This document shows positions 34,151-44,055 of a stretch of 64,000 nt of DNA, in pieces (the first letter of the stretch is position 1; each line of letters starts with the position of its first letter). Both the position numbers and the translations under genes were made by a program. The notes under the pieces are model-generated. The model searched no databases and was not told the origin of the DNA. It worked only from the letters and a program-made list of their open reading frames with translations. The stretch spans positions 10,682,698 through 10,746,697 of the forward strand of contig CM037860.1 in NCBI GenBank assembly GCA_021292105.1, read 5' to 3'. Source of the DNA: Anadara kagoshimensis (Eukaryota > Mollusca > Bivalvia > Arcoida > Arcidae).

Positions 34151-34353
34151 CAATGGGGGTCGCCGTTGTACCACGTGATCAATACCTCTAAACGTTTGTG
34201 CGGAACGTTTTGGAAAACGTCAACGTCACAGATTCCCAGAATGACGTCGTTTTCGCGGGAAAACGTCGTCGCATGTTATTCCATATCCATTGGAAATAAG
34301 TATTCCGCACAAATGTTAGAGGTTACCACGTGGTACAGCGGCGAACCCCATTG
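34151..34353. mobile_element. M3 MITE-like element, well-preserved copy
   Basis: 203 bp with about 50 bp terminal inverted repeats. Left: CAATGGGGGTCGCCGTTGT then ACCACGTGATCAATACC. Right, reverse-complemented: CAATGGGGTTCGCCGCTGT then ACCACGTGGTAACCTC. TTTGTGCGGAA occurs inside both arms. Centre contains AATGACGTCGTTTTCGCGGG. The overlapping 67-codon frame (34166-34369) follows the element and is not a gene. Target duplication not identified. Confidence 0.82.
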
Positions 34354-35432
34354 CTTCAGTGTTTGTTGATTTTGGCTCCGATATTTATTTCTCATTTCTT
34401 TAATGTAGCAAGAGATTGTGTTATATTTATACAATTGTACATTCCGGAGTAAATAAGCGAAAAGCTTGGTATGCTTGCGAACGCCTTTTGAATTTTAATT
34501 ATTTATTAATTTTGTTCGAGTCAGATTCCCAATTATTCCAGAAGACGTTATCAGAAAGGCGTTTGTTAAATGGCAATAACAATAATTGTGTAATTGGATG
34601 CATACCAGTAATATAAAAGATATTCGTGACTTTCTTCATTATAATCACTTATGTCATTCACTTAACCAGTACTCCGTTCTGTAATTCAAGTGAAATTAAG
34701 GTCTCTTCTTTTGAAAACTGTCACAGTTTGTGTTAATGAAAGTAATTGATGGTTATTTATGGTTCCCTAAACACACGGGGTTAAACTGTGTATGGTTAGC
34801 AATCAGTTTATTAGGTACAATAAAAAACTGTAAATTACTCTTGTAAAAATTAAACTGAAAGCAAATTGCAATACCATTTAAAACATCATTATGTCTTACT
34901 TGTAATCATAATGTGTTTACACATGCAAGTGAAAATAGTCATGTTTGAAATATTGTCATTCTAATTCCTATTATTAAGTCGTATGTCTGTCACAACCAAT
35001 TCAATTAGCAGCTTTAACGGAAAACTTTCTTAAAAACCATTCATAAATTTAGCTAATTTTATTTTTTAATATAGGAAATGATTTAATGTCTGGTATGTAG
35101 TCAGACCAATTATCTAGACCACATACACCCATGGGACTTGGTGCTCTGTTTGCCGTTGACACTGTAGTTGTTTTCCAGTATTTTGTCTCTCAAGGGGGTG
35201 AGCAAAGACGGAATGCAACGTGAGAATATAAAAATCGCAGTATGTGCAATACAAAGACCATGCAATAACAAAACAAACCAAAATATAATAATAAAACATT
35301 ATATGTCTCGTTTTTAAGTTAAGTCCAATACTTTTATACAACCCACCCCAAAAGGAATTAAAACTATAACATTTTTTAAGTAGTTTAAAGATTTTGCGTT
35401 CGATAATGACGTTTGTGTATATTTTCTTCTAA

Positions 35433-35433
<1 letters not shown>
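34354..35433. other. Spacer, no gene seen
   Basis: AT-rich sequence. Open frames 34416-34616 and 35114-35341 have no supporting features. Confidence 0.45.
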
Positions 35434-35480
<47 letters not shown>

Positions 35481-35494
35481 TGTATATATATATA
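35434..35494. repeat. A43 homopolymer followed by TA repeat
   Basis: A run of 43 A at 35434-35476 followed by TATATGTATATATATATA. It could be the tail of a retrocopy, but no LINE, SINE or gene-like sequence precedes it on the plus strand. Confidence 0.9.
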
Positions 35495-35636
35495 AATGAA
35501 AATTTTGCTGTTTCTTGTTTTCGTAACTGTATGGGGCTTTATAACATTGCGTTAAGTGAACGCTGCATTGTCTTTTTGTTTAAGTGAATCACCGATATAT
35601 TCAGACACGATTACAAATTTTAATAAGGTATCAGAA

Positions 35637-36245
35637 ACAAATCCATGTCAAAATCACAATCCAAAAGCAAAGTAAAAACTTTGAAACTGACGAAATTACT
35701 GTAGGAACCACTCTGTGACAGTGAAATACTCGTCAAATCCATAGAAAATCAAATTAATTTGAATTAAAATTGATATTTTTCACTTACATGTACATAGTCG
35801 TAACAGGAAATCTGTATGCGCATCCGCGACTAATCCAGAATATATCTGCACAGGGTAAAATTTTGACGCTAATGGGGATTTAACATGTTGAAAAACCAGG
35901 CAAATGGCGGATTCTGTTGCGCATATGACGTAAAACGTCATCAAAGACATCACTTCCGGTGTAAACTTCGCCATTTTCGCCATGTAAAATCCCCATAATG
36001 CCAACATTTTCCTTTCTACAGACATACTTTATGACAATCGCGGATGCGCATACATATTTCCTGTTACGACTAGGTACAAGTAAGTGAAAAATATAAATCT
36101 TTATTCAAATTTATATGATTTTCTATAGATTTAAAAGTATTTCACTGTCACAAACAAAGTGGTTCCTACAGTAAGTTAAACACATAAATTTCCACCACCA
36201 GGGAAGGGTAGGCACATCCAGTTTAGCTAGCTACTTTTGTGTAAT
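35637..36245 (-). mobile_element. R1 dispersed repeat, copy d, split by M5
   Basis: Left part 35637-35698 (ATCCATGTCAAAATCACAAT, then CAAAGTAAAAACTTTGAAAC) and right part 36172-36245 (GTTAAACACATAAATTTCC, ACCAGGGAAGGGTAGGCAC, AGTTTAGCTAGCTAC) join into a continuous minus-strand R1 when the M5 element and one TA are removed; compare copy c at about 30028-30145. Confidence 0.8.
35699..36171. mobile_element. M5 long foldback element with TA target duplication
   Basis: A 473 bp element that is nearly one long inverted repeat: left end CTGTAGGAACCACTCTGTG and right end, reverse-complemented, CTGTAGGAACCACTTTGTT. The arms stay complementary for about 200 bp, through TTTTTCACTTAC, AGTCGTAACAGGAAAT, TATGCGCATCCGCG and ATGGGGATTTWACATG. 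The centre holds CATATGACGTAAAACGTCAT. TA flanks both ends (35697-35698, 36172-36173). A TA duplication is typical of Tc1/mariner-type MITEs. The minus-strand frame 35780-36025 lies inside an arm and is not called. Confidence 0.88.
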
Positions 36246-36639
36246 CTAATTTATTGTCAATAAATACAAAGCAAGTTAAATCATTATATATTCGAAGTGC
36301 CAAAACTTGGCCATTCCGATTATTTCCTCTAAACATTTCTATATTTCAAGTCAAAGTAGTTTTACAAAAACTACATCATGTAATTTAGAGGATAGCTGAA
36401 GTGTCGCCAATAAAACTAATTTGCAACAGTATCACCACCGATATACGTCCGAAAATTAAAAGATGGTTATTCCTATTCTAATTCAAAACATACTTTAAAG
36501 GACAAGGCAAGCATTTCTGAAAATGATACTATAAATGACTTGGGGGATTTTCCAAATCCATTTGAACGGGTTGAGACAGATCACACGAACCATTTCCTGC
36601 ATTAATTGGATTTCTCTGACTTTTAAATCTGATTCTAAA
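36246..36639. other. Spacer, no gene seen
   Basis: AT-rich; nothing recognised. Confidence 0.45.
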
Positions 36640-36845
36640 AGTAAAGTGCATTACGGATGAGATACGATTTTTGATTTGATGACATCATTTTCCGAAGACA
36701 CGGATTTAATGCAAATATTTATATACAAAATCGAGTTTTTGTGTGTGAGTAAAAGAATCTTACACCACTAACAGTGTAATATTTTCATTGACAGGAAGCT
36801 ATTCATTCTCGTTTGATATATCTCTGTCTTACCCTGTTTAAGTTT
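36640..36845 (-). repeat. R3 dispersed repeat, copy 2
   Basis: Reverse-complemented, contains GGTAAGACAGAGATA, TAGCTTCCTGTC, TTAGTGGTGTAAGATTCTTT, CTCACACAC and CCGTGTCTTCGGAAAATGA, in the same order as copy 1 at 33080-33350. Confidence 0.65.
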
Positions 36846-36934
36846 CCATTAATTTATCAAGATGGTTTGGTACCGAATGTGCACGTGCAAGTACCAAGAA
36901 AATTTGAAGCAGTAAATTGTGGTTTTACTGTCGG

Positions 36935-36971
36935 AATTTGCGACAGTATATCGATTTTACTGTCGCAAATT
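36935..36971. other. Perfect 14 bp stem hairpin
   Basis: AATTTGCGACAGTA (36935-36948) and TACTGTCGCAAATT (36958-36971) are exact inverted repeats with a 9-base loop. TTTTACTGTCGGAAT just upstream repeats part of the arm. It may be a small MITE end or a structured element; role unknown. Confidence 0.7.
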
Positions 36972-37529
36972 TTTGACGTCAGCCAATAAAAACTGGCGTT
37001 ACATACAGTTGTACATAAATCGTACATTGAATACCCTAGTTCTGAGCAATAGGTAAACATAAGCACTGCAATGAAAGATGCAAAAATGTTAATTCCAATA
37101 TTGAATAACGGACCCAGTAAGCAAATGCGTAAGAAATGATAATCAAGTTGGCCCTTAGAAACGTAAAACATATCTAGTTACATTTGAGCTTTTCAAATGT
37201 TATTTCAGAGTTGAAGTTTATGTGACATAACTTCACCTAACATGTCTTGGTTGCATTACTTTCGAGACATTGCGCAATCAATCACACTATCAATTGTGTA
37301 AAAGAATGTTGCAATTCAGGTGTCAATGTTTACCTCGTAACCTTAGTAACCGTATATAACAACTGTAATGTATAGGGTTATAGAGAAAATGTAATACAGA
37401 CATTTGTCATCAGTCCTGTGTAGTAACAACATATAACAATTATGTATAAATCATCATAACAAGTAGTCTTAAGAACGTTGTCTTGTTTTTGTAAAATATG
37501 ATCTAGAACTCCCCTTGTTTCCCAATTCT
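36972..37529. other. Spacer, no gene seen
   Basis: The minus-strand frame 36857-37171 (104 codons) crosses the hairpin and has no recognised motif, so it is not called. Confidence 0.4.
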
Positions 37530-37786
37530 TTTTTATTTTATTTTTATTTTTCACTTTTTAACTAATATTTTTGTTAGCTGAAATCTGAATATTTTTATTA
37601 GTTTTCAAGATATTCATTAATTAAGGAAGACTTTTAAAGATTTTTTTAAGTTTATTACATCTATATTTTCTATATTTTAATTATGTGGAACGTATTTATC
37701 TGTGGTATAATAAACTGTTGCTGAAAGTGGTTAGATGTAAGTCGAGGAAACCTTAGTTAAGAAATGTTTGTGAAACCGGGGCCAGA
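37530..37786. mobile_element. M2 MITE-like element, copy with preserved right end
   Basis: Right end CCTTAGTTAAGAAATGTTTG followed by TGAAACCGGGGCCAG matches the M2 terminus at 2999; internal TTAGTTTTCAAGATATTC matches the M2 core. The left terminus is not recognisable. Confidence 0.65.
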
Positions 37787-38340
37787 ACCTCGACTATATT
37801 TTAAAACCATTCCTGTTTCATTGGATATGTTAATCTATTCGGCCACTTAAAAATTGACGAAACAAATACATTTAGTTGCATTCCTTAATTAGATCTACAC
37901 CCAATCATTTTGTAGGTAAACAAATTAAAACAAATTATTCTACCTTAAATATACTGGAACTAAATTTATCAAAGATGACATTCCCAATCATAGAGAGTTC
38001 TTTAGTCGTTCGGGTGCGGTCTAAAATAGACAATAGAATGAACTTGACCTTTCTTACTTGCATCGAATTCCTAAACTCCACAAAAACCCATACAAGGGAA
38101 GATTTAAAGCATGTACTACTAAATCCATATAAGTAATTGTAACACAAAATTTGACAGTCGTCAAAGATGGTCTTCAGTCTTAGGTAGATGATGGGAGTAT
38201 TTGTGTCACAATGAATACGCTATGGTAGAGGTTGATCCCACTACGGTAACCTTATACAACAAGAACAGCAAACTGCTAACAAATAAATTACTGACCAAGG
38301 GATATTACAGGTCTAGGCTTATTAAGACCTACGTAAAGGT
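37787..38340. other. Spacer, no gene seen
   Basis: An 86-codon plus-strand frame (37876-38136) and its antisense are present without recognised features; not called. Confidence 0.4.
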
Positions 38341-38560
38341 TTTTGACTGACATCACAATATCGTTAATAAATATGATGTCTCTGTATCCAAACTTACCAT
38401 GGAAAATGTTTCATGTTCTTTCCATTCCGGAGCATGCGTACCCACTTTCCTGATGGAAGTTTAAGCGTTTAACTCAATTTACTAGCTTCAAAGTTTTGGC
38501 TTTGCTTTTGATTGTAGTTTGGACTTGGATTGGTATGTTTGTTTTTGATTTTTTACTTGT
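38341..38560 (+). mobile_element. R1 dispersed repeat, copy e
   Basis: CTGACATCACAATATCGTTA, ATGATGTCTCTGTATCC, CATTCCGGAGCATGCGTACC, CACTTTCCTGATGGAAGTTT, GCTTTGCTTTTGATTGTAG and TTGGACTTGGATTGGTATG occur in R1 order. The final segment, a single copy here, is the parent of the 33 bp minisatellite unit. Confidence 0.8.
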
Positions 38561-40693
38561 CAGGATACACCTTGAACGCTTACGTATAATAACTAGCAGA
38601 ATTTACGGAATTGGTACGTCAATACTAGACACATAATATCAAGTGAAATGTATAGTTTGATGGAACACTTCTTATATTAGGCACAAACATAGAATTACAT
38701 TTTTGTGCTGGGATCAGTAACAACAATGATGCGATATAATTAATAGCATAGGGGCATCTAGAATGTACAGGAATAAAATGTTTTGATACATTCAAATCCA
38801 TAAATAAGTCAAAAAGAAGATACAAACATTTTAGGATTTAGACCTCTGATTAAAAACCACTTGTGTTATAGTAAGATGTTCTATTTAGTCATCGTTACTG
38901 TAACAATGCGCACATAGGCTATTTGTAATTAAAAACAAAGAGAAAGGCAATGATATTTGAGTTCTTTAAAAGTGGAAAAATGATGGGAAGTGGAAGTTTA
39001 AACAAAGTTAAAATAACAAAATTATAATTAAAATGTAAAATTTAATTCCTGTTTGACATTGGTCAATTCACTGTGGTACGTTAGATATTTTGTCATTCTA
39101 AAACTTTGTAATTTTCTGAATAATCTTTTTAAAATATTATATGGCAGCTAGTTGTCATATTATAAAACATAATTTTTTAAATATTTTATTCAGAAAAATA
39201 AAAAAATATAGGCTTAATATTACAATTTCAATAAAATGAATATTTTTGAGTTAAATGCTTCCTTGAGCAAATGAAATTTAACTCTTTTAGTATTGAGTAA
39301 ATGATTTTTTTTTAATATATTCACTTTATTTATGCATGATGCAACCAAAATAAATCTGATTGAACTTGTATAAACGAATAAAAAATGCATTTTTGAGGTG
39401 AATGACGGAAGTAACACGGAGTTTTTCATAATCTTTAATTTTACAAAAGGAAATAACCGTGGGCTTTTTCAAAATAAAATTTGCATTACAGAATTCATTA
39501 AAATTCTACAAAAATTCTTCAAAAAGTCATAGAATATGGGGTTTGTATAGCATACTTTATGAAATATTCGAAGTATTTTAGAGGAATGTGGTAAAAGTGG
39601 ATATAAATTTGAGCATACATCATGTTTACTTCAAATAAATAACCTCTAAATGTAAAGTTACAGATATAATATTGTCTAAGTTTCCATTAGGTTACACTCA
39701 TGTCACTAAGACTACAAAAACTAATGTATATTATCACAAGAAAACGTTTTTAAATGGTATAACATCTCATTTATCACTTAAATGCTGAGAAAAGTGTCAA
39801 AAATAATATTTCCACTTAAAACGTCCAAAAAAGTAAAAATAGTACCTTGATGTGAACAAAGAAGGGTTTATTGTGATTTTGTCCTGAAATATTGTTAGAT
39901 GTGACAAAAAGCCTCATCAACGTTCCATTGGAGAAGACACAGTGGTTTTAAATACATGTCGTACAAACTGAGTTGTATTAGTATGATTGCAGAAGCATTG
40001 CTGCATCGAATATATAGAACACTTCATACGAATACAAATCATTATTAAAACAAAAACAAAAACCCGCAAACTTAAAGTATTAAAAAACTGGCTGTTCTCG
40101 TCGGAAAGACCCACTTTTATTTTTTCTTTTATTTTTTTACTTTCGAATTGCAACAATAAAAAGCCCGGTTTGATATTGGTATTTCCATAATTTAATCCAT
40201 ATTTCATGAACGTGTTAGTATATGCATCCTTATGCTCTTAACATTCATTCTTAAAGGAGCATTTTAAGCTCTTCTAAGCATTCAGGATTTGTTTTTGCAA
40301 AGCTGCGATTTAATGTACTTGTGCTACCTGTATATATATGCTAACGACCAAAGGAAAGAAAATTGATACAGTATTTCATGTTAAAACCGTCGCTTCAGCA
40401 CGAAAGGTCACGTGGAAGAATAAAATCAGTTCTTAAGTGTTTTGGTTTTTTTCTTTCATGTGACCCTAATAGGCTTTCGTACTATAGTGCGAACTTGTAA
40501 AAATATACCAATATAAAGCAGAAAGGTTAGATAATTAGTTGCAACAACTACCTTCATTTGAAATTATGTCAATGCTACCAGTTTATAATACACACACACG
40601 GCAAATATTCAATGCCTATCTGAATTTTCTTTGTAATTAAGGCGCCAAAACAAAGCTATCTCCAATATTAGTGACAATCCAACTTATTTTGCT
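38561..40693. other. AT-rich single-copy region, no gene seen
   Basis: About 2.1 kb without recognised repeats. Open frames of 66-96 codons lack supporting features. Confidence 0.5.
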
Positions 40694-40965
40694 GCTTAAA
40701 ATTTCTAAAATGACATCCTTTGCCATGGAAAATGAAAATGGCAGGAAAATCGAAAGAGCTCCAAATTGACTGAAAATTTACAGAAAGGTTGTAAAGGAAG
40801 CGAAGAGCTTATTTTAAGGCTTATAATTTCTTAAATGACGTCCTTGCCATGGAAATGAAAAAGGGTGGGAAAATTTAAAGTGCTCTTAAATGAATGAAAT
40901 TTCACAGAAATTTTGTAAAGAAAGAGTAAGGATTCACTTAAGACTTTAAATTTACAAAATGACAA
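40694..40965. repeat. Tandem repeat, 124-125 bp unit, about 2.2 copies
   Basis: TGACATCCTTTGCCATGGAA at 40711 is repeated as TGACGTCCTTGCCATGGAA at 40836 and begins again as TGACAAT at 40960. CAGAAAGGTTGTAAAG and CAGAAATTTTGTAAAG are also spaced by about 125 bp. Confidence 0.8.
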
Positions 40966-41502
40966 TTTAACACTTATTCGTTTAGGCGCCTTATTTGTTA
41001 TGATGCATCCATCATTACATTATACTCGTTGAACATTATGATTGACTACGTAAAATTCCGTATTTTTTGTTTTGATATATAGTAGTTGCTGTAGCCGTAT
41101 GTACTTTCTATATGAACTAAAATACATTGAAATAAGTTGTGTGGTAGTAATTTTTACTCATATGTCTGCCAAATGTAGCATTAATGTCAAAATGATATAA
41201 GTTAACGGTCTCATTATACTGGTATTTCATAACATTTCATTAAACTCTAGTTAACATTCTTTAATATTAACGTTTATTGTTTTATCTCTTAAATCACGTC
41301 TTATCTTTTCCTTGTGTCACCAAATATATTTATAATCAAACTGATTTGTTCCAACTTATGATGATAATTGTCCCAATAATCTTTTTCTGTAACAAAATAT
41401 TGCTTTACCGGAGTGAAATTAAAATTCCATTGTATTATCTATAAAGCAAAATTTCCCTAAATTATAGAAGAATTCCACAGCCTTCAGCCACTCGTTGAAT
41501 GT
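40966..41502. other. Spacer, no gene seen
   Basis: AT-rich; nothing recognised. Confidence 0.45.
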
Positions 41503-41690
41503 TCAGACCCCGTTTTCACAATCATTCCTTAACGAATATTTTCCTTAAAGTAAATATAGCAAAATATTTCAAATTTTAATCATTTTGATAATTTTCAAGA
41601 TATTTAGGAGTTTAAGGTTTCAATTTGAAGATCACTTATAGCTTTAAGCATTTGAATTAAGTATTTCAAAAATATTTTTGGGGACTGATT
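41503..41690. mobile_element. M2 MITE-like element, left part only
   Basis: CAGACCCCGTTTTCACAATC and ATTCCTTAACGAATATTTTC match the M2 left end, and AATTTTCAAGATATTTAGGA matches its core. No matching right terminus is found. Confidence 0.6.
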
Positions 41691-42929
41691 TTTACATACG
41701 TTTTATTTTCAAATATAAGGACAAAAAGGCATCACGCTATTTTGTTCAAGAACGTTCTGGGGCCATAAACATTCTAAACATTGTACCAATCGAACCATAA
41801 TGATACCTTAATCCTCAAAATAAACCACTTTTATCCTCTTCCCTATCATTCACCATTCTCATCCTCAGCATCACCATCATCATCAGCAACAACAATAACG
41901 TTAAGGACACAATACACAAATACAAATTAAGTTGTTATAGTCTACGACGCATTTACTACAGAATTTGAGACACGCCATTAATGATGGTAAAATATACATT
42001 TTGTATTTAACTTTTTTTCGGAATATAATTGATTGTCCCTTTGATCATAAATGCCAACAACAAGGTTTGACTGATTTTCAATATTGACAAAGATATATAA
42101 GAGATAATAACTTCCCACGGATTCCGCATAATTTGAAATATGTTTTTCTTCAAGATGGACAAGTCAAATACTCATCACATTAAAGCCTACATGTGATAAA
42201 GCACACAGACGTGTGATGTATGGGTATATAGGAGACTAACCAATGTTTTATATACAATAGGAAACTCTATATACGATCGGGGGTTTTCTTACAAGTATTA
42301 TTAATCAAACTAGTCATAATTTTTACAAAAGATCTAACGGAGATAATTCAACTAAAGTAAGAAATTATTAGACACCTGGTATTCTTCATTTAGCAATTAC
42401 TCAGGTGTCATGTGAGTATTACTATATACCACATAGATCATAAATATGTTGAGGAGTTCATTTTCATTGTTTGTTTTTGTGTCTTAAAAGAGTTAAAGAG
42501 GTAATATTATAGGACTTTGGTAACACCCAATATTGTCCTTTTGATAGTATTGGTACCATAAAACAAAGCTTCAATTTCTAGAAAAAATGTCCATACAATA
42601 TCATTGAAATAAGACAATAGTCTGTACGAGCATTCCTGTCTTGTTCAAATAGTGTCCCTTCCTTTAATACAAATGTATTAATATATTAATATATTTCGTA
42701 ATATTTGTCATTTTCACATGACATGTGTTTAATGTTATTTATTAAAGCGCTGTGTTTTCTTATATTTCTCAAGTTTAATTTTCATACAAAATCCATTACA
42801 TATCTCGAAGAGGTTATAACTTTCTCAAAGTTGTCGCCATCTTACATGTGTATGTTATTTACTCCAATAACTCATTGGTGATCTTTAATATTTGACTAGA
42901 TGAACACCTCTATTCAAATCAGAGATATA
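41691..42929. other. Spacer with a degenerate CAT/CAA microsatellite
   Basis: ATCACCATCATCATCAGC and following CAA triplets at 41865-41900; otherwise AT-rich with no gene seen. Confidence 0.5.
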
Positions 42930-43030
42930 AGATTCAGAGGTCTCGCTTACCTGGTGGATGTTTACGTGTTTAATATACTTTGCTTTGGGGTTGTGATTTG
43001 GACATGGACTGGTATGTTTGTTTTAGATGT
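42930..43030 (+). mobile_element. R1 dispersed repeat, copy f (short)
   Basis: CTTACCTGGTGGATGTTTAC, CTTTGCTTTGGGGTTGTGAT and TTGGACATGGACTGGTATG are in R1 order; the 5' portion is missing. Confidence 0.7.
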
Positions 43031-43884
43031 CACAGTTTTATGACCGTGAACTTTATGAAATTTATAATAACCTAATAATTCACAAGAAAACAACTGTGCA
43101 CTACGTAATGGAACTTACTAATGTTACAAATATAAAATGGCGATTTGACTGGCAGAAGATGGTCCGATCTTTTAAGCCTAGTGGCATAGCGTGTATCTAT
43201 CACCACCCGTGAGGGACTGTTTGGTTAAGATCCTTAAAAGGGGCACTCGTTGAAGAATTGTTTTCTCTCTTTTACAGCTATAGTGAAAAGTCTTTACACA
43301 TTGTAGTACATTAAGAAGAAAAAGGTTAATGACCGTAATTCTGTGTAATGAGACATTCGTTGCCAGAATATAAAACAGGCATAGCTTTATGTTAAGAGGA
43401 GTACAGACATAAGTCGACAGAAGGTGAAATTCTTTATTCATTACAACAGTAACTGTTTTTGTTGAAATAACGCATGTTACATGATGGTAGATAAAAATAA
43501 CTTGAACTTACATCTTTGAAATAGTAAATTTACCTTCGAAGCAAAACACAAGAAACTGTGAACAAAAAATAAAGTTTCGCAAAACGTTGTTAACCCAAGA
43601 ACACTTTTATTTAGGAAATGATTAAAAAATTTACTTTCTGTAGACTGTTATTAGTGTCTTTTTTTAATTTTAATATGTCATTTTTTCACTTTATATTACG
43701 ACTTGTACCTTAATTATGACGGCCACGAAAAGCTACATTGGAAGTTTTATGACAAACGCGATGTTTTTAATTTTTCTATTGTCAACTTTCCTTTTCTATG
43801 CAGCAATATACCTGCTTCTCTTGCTTATGGTGTATTTGTTTTTACAATTAATACGCAGTAGTAGAGCTTGGTTCCACTACGGAA
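43031..43884. other. Spacer, no gene seen
   Basis: Open frames at 43027-43212 and 43178-43441 overlap on opposite strands and have no recognised motif. A hydrophobic frame beginning at 43716 runs into R1 copy g and is rejected. Confidence 0.4.
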
Positions 43885-44025
43885 ACATAATGCAAGCTAA
43901 TTTCACTTCCTTGGTGGAATTTCACGTGTTTAATCCGGTTCAGTTGTCAGTTTCAAAGTTTTTACTTTTTGCTGTGATTGTGATTTGGACACGGATTGAC
44001 ATGTTTGTTTTTGATTCGATTAGAA
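43885..44025 (+). mobile_element. R1 dispersed repeat, copy g
   Basis: AATTTCACTTCCTTGGTGGA, TTCACGTGTTTAATCC, TTGTCAGTTTCAAAG, TGTGATTTGGACACGGATTG and ACATGTTTGTTTTTGA are in R1 order. Confidence 0.75.
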
Positions 44026-44055
44026 GTGTTGACGAATTCTTGATTTTTTAATTTA

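Noticed and set aside
36857..37171. 104-residue minus-strand frame
   Set aside because: Crosses the hairpin at 36935 and has no recognisable domain or exon signal.
43716..44051. 111-residue hydrophobic frame that could be a membrane protein
   Set aside because: Its second half is R1 copy g; the first half is T-rich low-complexity sequence.
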